Source: Pseudomonas rustica (GTDB taxonomy: Bacteria > Pseudomonadota > Gammaproteobacteria > Pseudomonadales > Pseudomonadaceae). Taken from it: a DNA stretch of 64,000 nucleotides. The notes below the pieces were generated by a model, which saw nothing but the letters and a program-made list of their open reading frames with translations, ran no database searches and had not been told where the DNA came from. This document shows positions 63,745 to 64,000 of this stretch, piece by piece. The DNA is taken from positions 310,001-374,000 of the forward strand of contig NZ_JAGYHF010000006.1 in the NCBI RefSeq assembly GCF_018336155.1. Reading direction: 5' to 3'. Position 1 is the first letter of the stretch, and each line of letters starts with the position of its first letter. Made by a program: the position numbers and the translations under genes.

Positions 63745-64000
63745 ATGAGCACGACCATCGCCGGCATCAAAATCCCCGACAGCGCCCTCGCCCGCGCCAC
63801 CACCGAGTACATCCGCGACATCGAATCCGATCTGCTTTACCACCACTCACGCCGGGTATTTCTGTTCGGCGCGCTGAGCGGTGAACGCCAGCAACTGGCC
63901 TATGATCCAGAGCTGCTCTATGTCGGCGCGATGTTCCACGACCTCGCTCTGGTCGAAGGTCATCGCAGCGCTGACGAGCGTTTTGAAGTGGACGGCGCCA
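63745..64000 (+). CDS. HD-domain protein (partial, cut by window end)
   Basis: The first 85 codons of an HD-superfamily hydrolase. It starts after AAAGGAAAG at a good distance. The HD motif is seen in MFHDLALVEGHRS; the preceding His (YHHSRR) is a likely metal ligand. Cyanamide-hydratase-like HD proteins have this order, but the rest is missing. It is divergent from a GlxA-type regulator. Confidence 0.75.
   Translation, partial: MSTTIAGIKIPDSALARATTEYIRDIESDLLYHHSRRVFLFGALSGERQQLAYDPELLYVGAMFHDLALVEGHRSADERFEVDGA

Overview
The window is a gene-dense, GC-rich stretch of a Pseudomonas chromosome, most likely of the P. fluorescens group. Evidence: full-length proteins typical of that genus (PtsP, RppH, a 323-residue ThyA, phosphorylcholine phosphatase PchP, CadA/CadR). 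As I remember the P. aeruginosa PAO1 map, the gene order also follows the PA0372 (M16 protease) to PA0316 (serA) and PA0305 (hacB) block in reverse. About 20 long imperfect inverted repeats of five families sit between genes, as in fluorescent pseudomonads. I see no rRNA, tRNA, insertion sequence, prophage or CRISPR array.

Layout. 1-5.4 kb: an M16 protease pair, rsmD, an alpha/beta hydrolase and an AraC regulator. 5.5-10.9 kb: a mercaptopyruvate sulfurtransferase, then a TetR regulator divergent from a coniferyl-aldehyde dehydrogenase, a Tat-exported small protein and a GMC oxidoreductase. 11-16.4 kb: housekeeping genes coaD, fdx, mutM, an HDOD protein, pfpI and rlmI. 16.4-20.1 kb: an accessory cassette with an AT-rich start, made of a 23-codon peptide gene, a strong hairpin, a SagB-type flavin dehydrogenase, an AurF-type diiron oxygenase and an MFS exporter. 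20.3-28.5 kb: ilvD, pchP, tcyP, folA and a membrane protein/GTPase pair. 28.6-35.4 kb: an aminophosphonate locus (PhnZ-type HD oxygenase, FAD oxidoreductase, ABC importer, LysR regulator). 35.4-38.3 kb: cadA/cadR. 38.4-48.7 kb: thyA-lgt-tauE, an NRDE protein, ptsP-rppH, a HAD phosphatase, ilvA and rpiA. 48.8-64 kb: two SdiA-regulated-type proteins, an FAH-family protein, D-2-hydroxyglutarate dehydrogenase divergent from serA, several small envelope proteins, a probable AHL acylase (hacB), a GlxA-type regulator and a partial HD-domain gene.

The strongest candidate for an undescribed system is 16.6-20.1 kb. It looks like a compact RiPP-type pathway without a YcaO cyclodehydratase: a 23-residue precursor, two oxidative enzymes and a small-molecule exporter, translationally coupled by 4- and 8-base overlaps. 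The diiron enzyme keeps all seven AurF-type metal ligands at near-AurF spacing. A hairpin between the peptide gene and the enzymes would suit excess expression of the precursor.

A second pattern concerns architecture. Of the 13 convergent gene junctions, 12 carry a long inverted repeat and the remaining one (serA/DUF4399) carries a bidirectional terminator. Only 2 of the 13 divergent junctions carry such a repeat.
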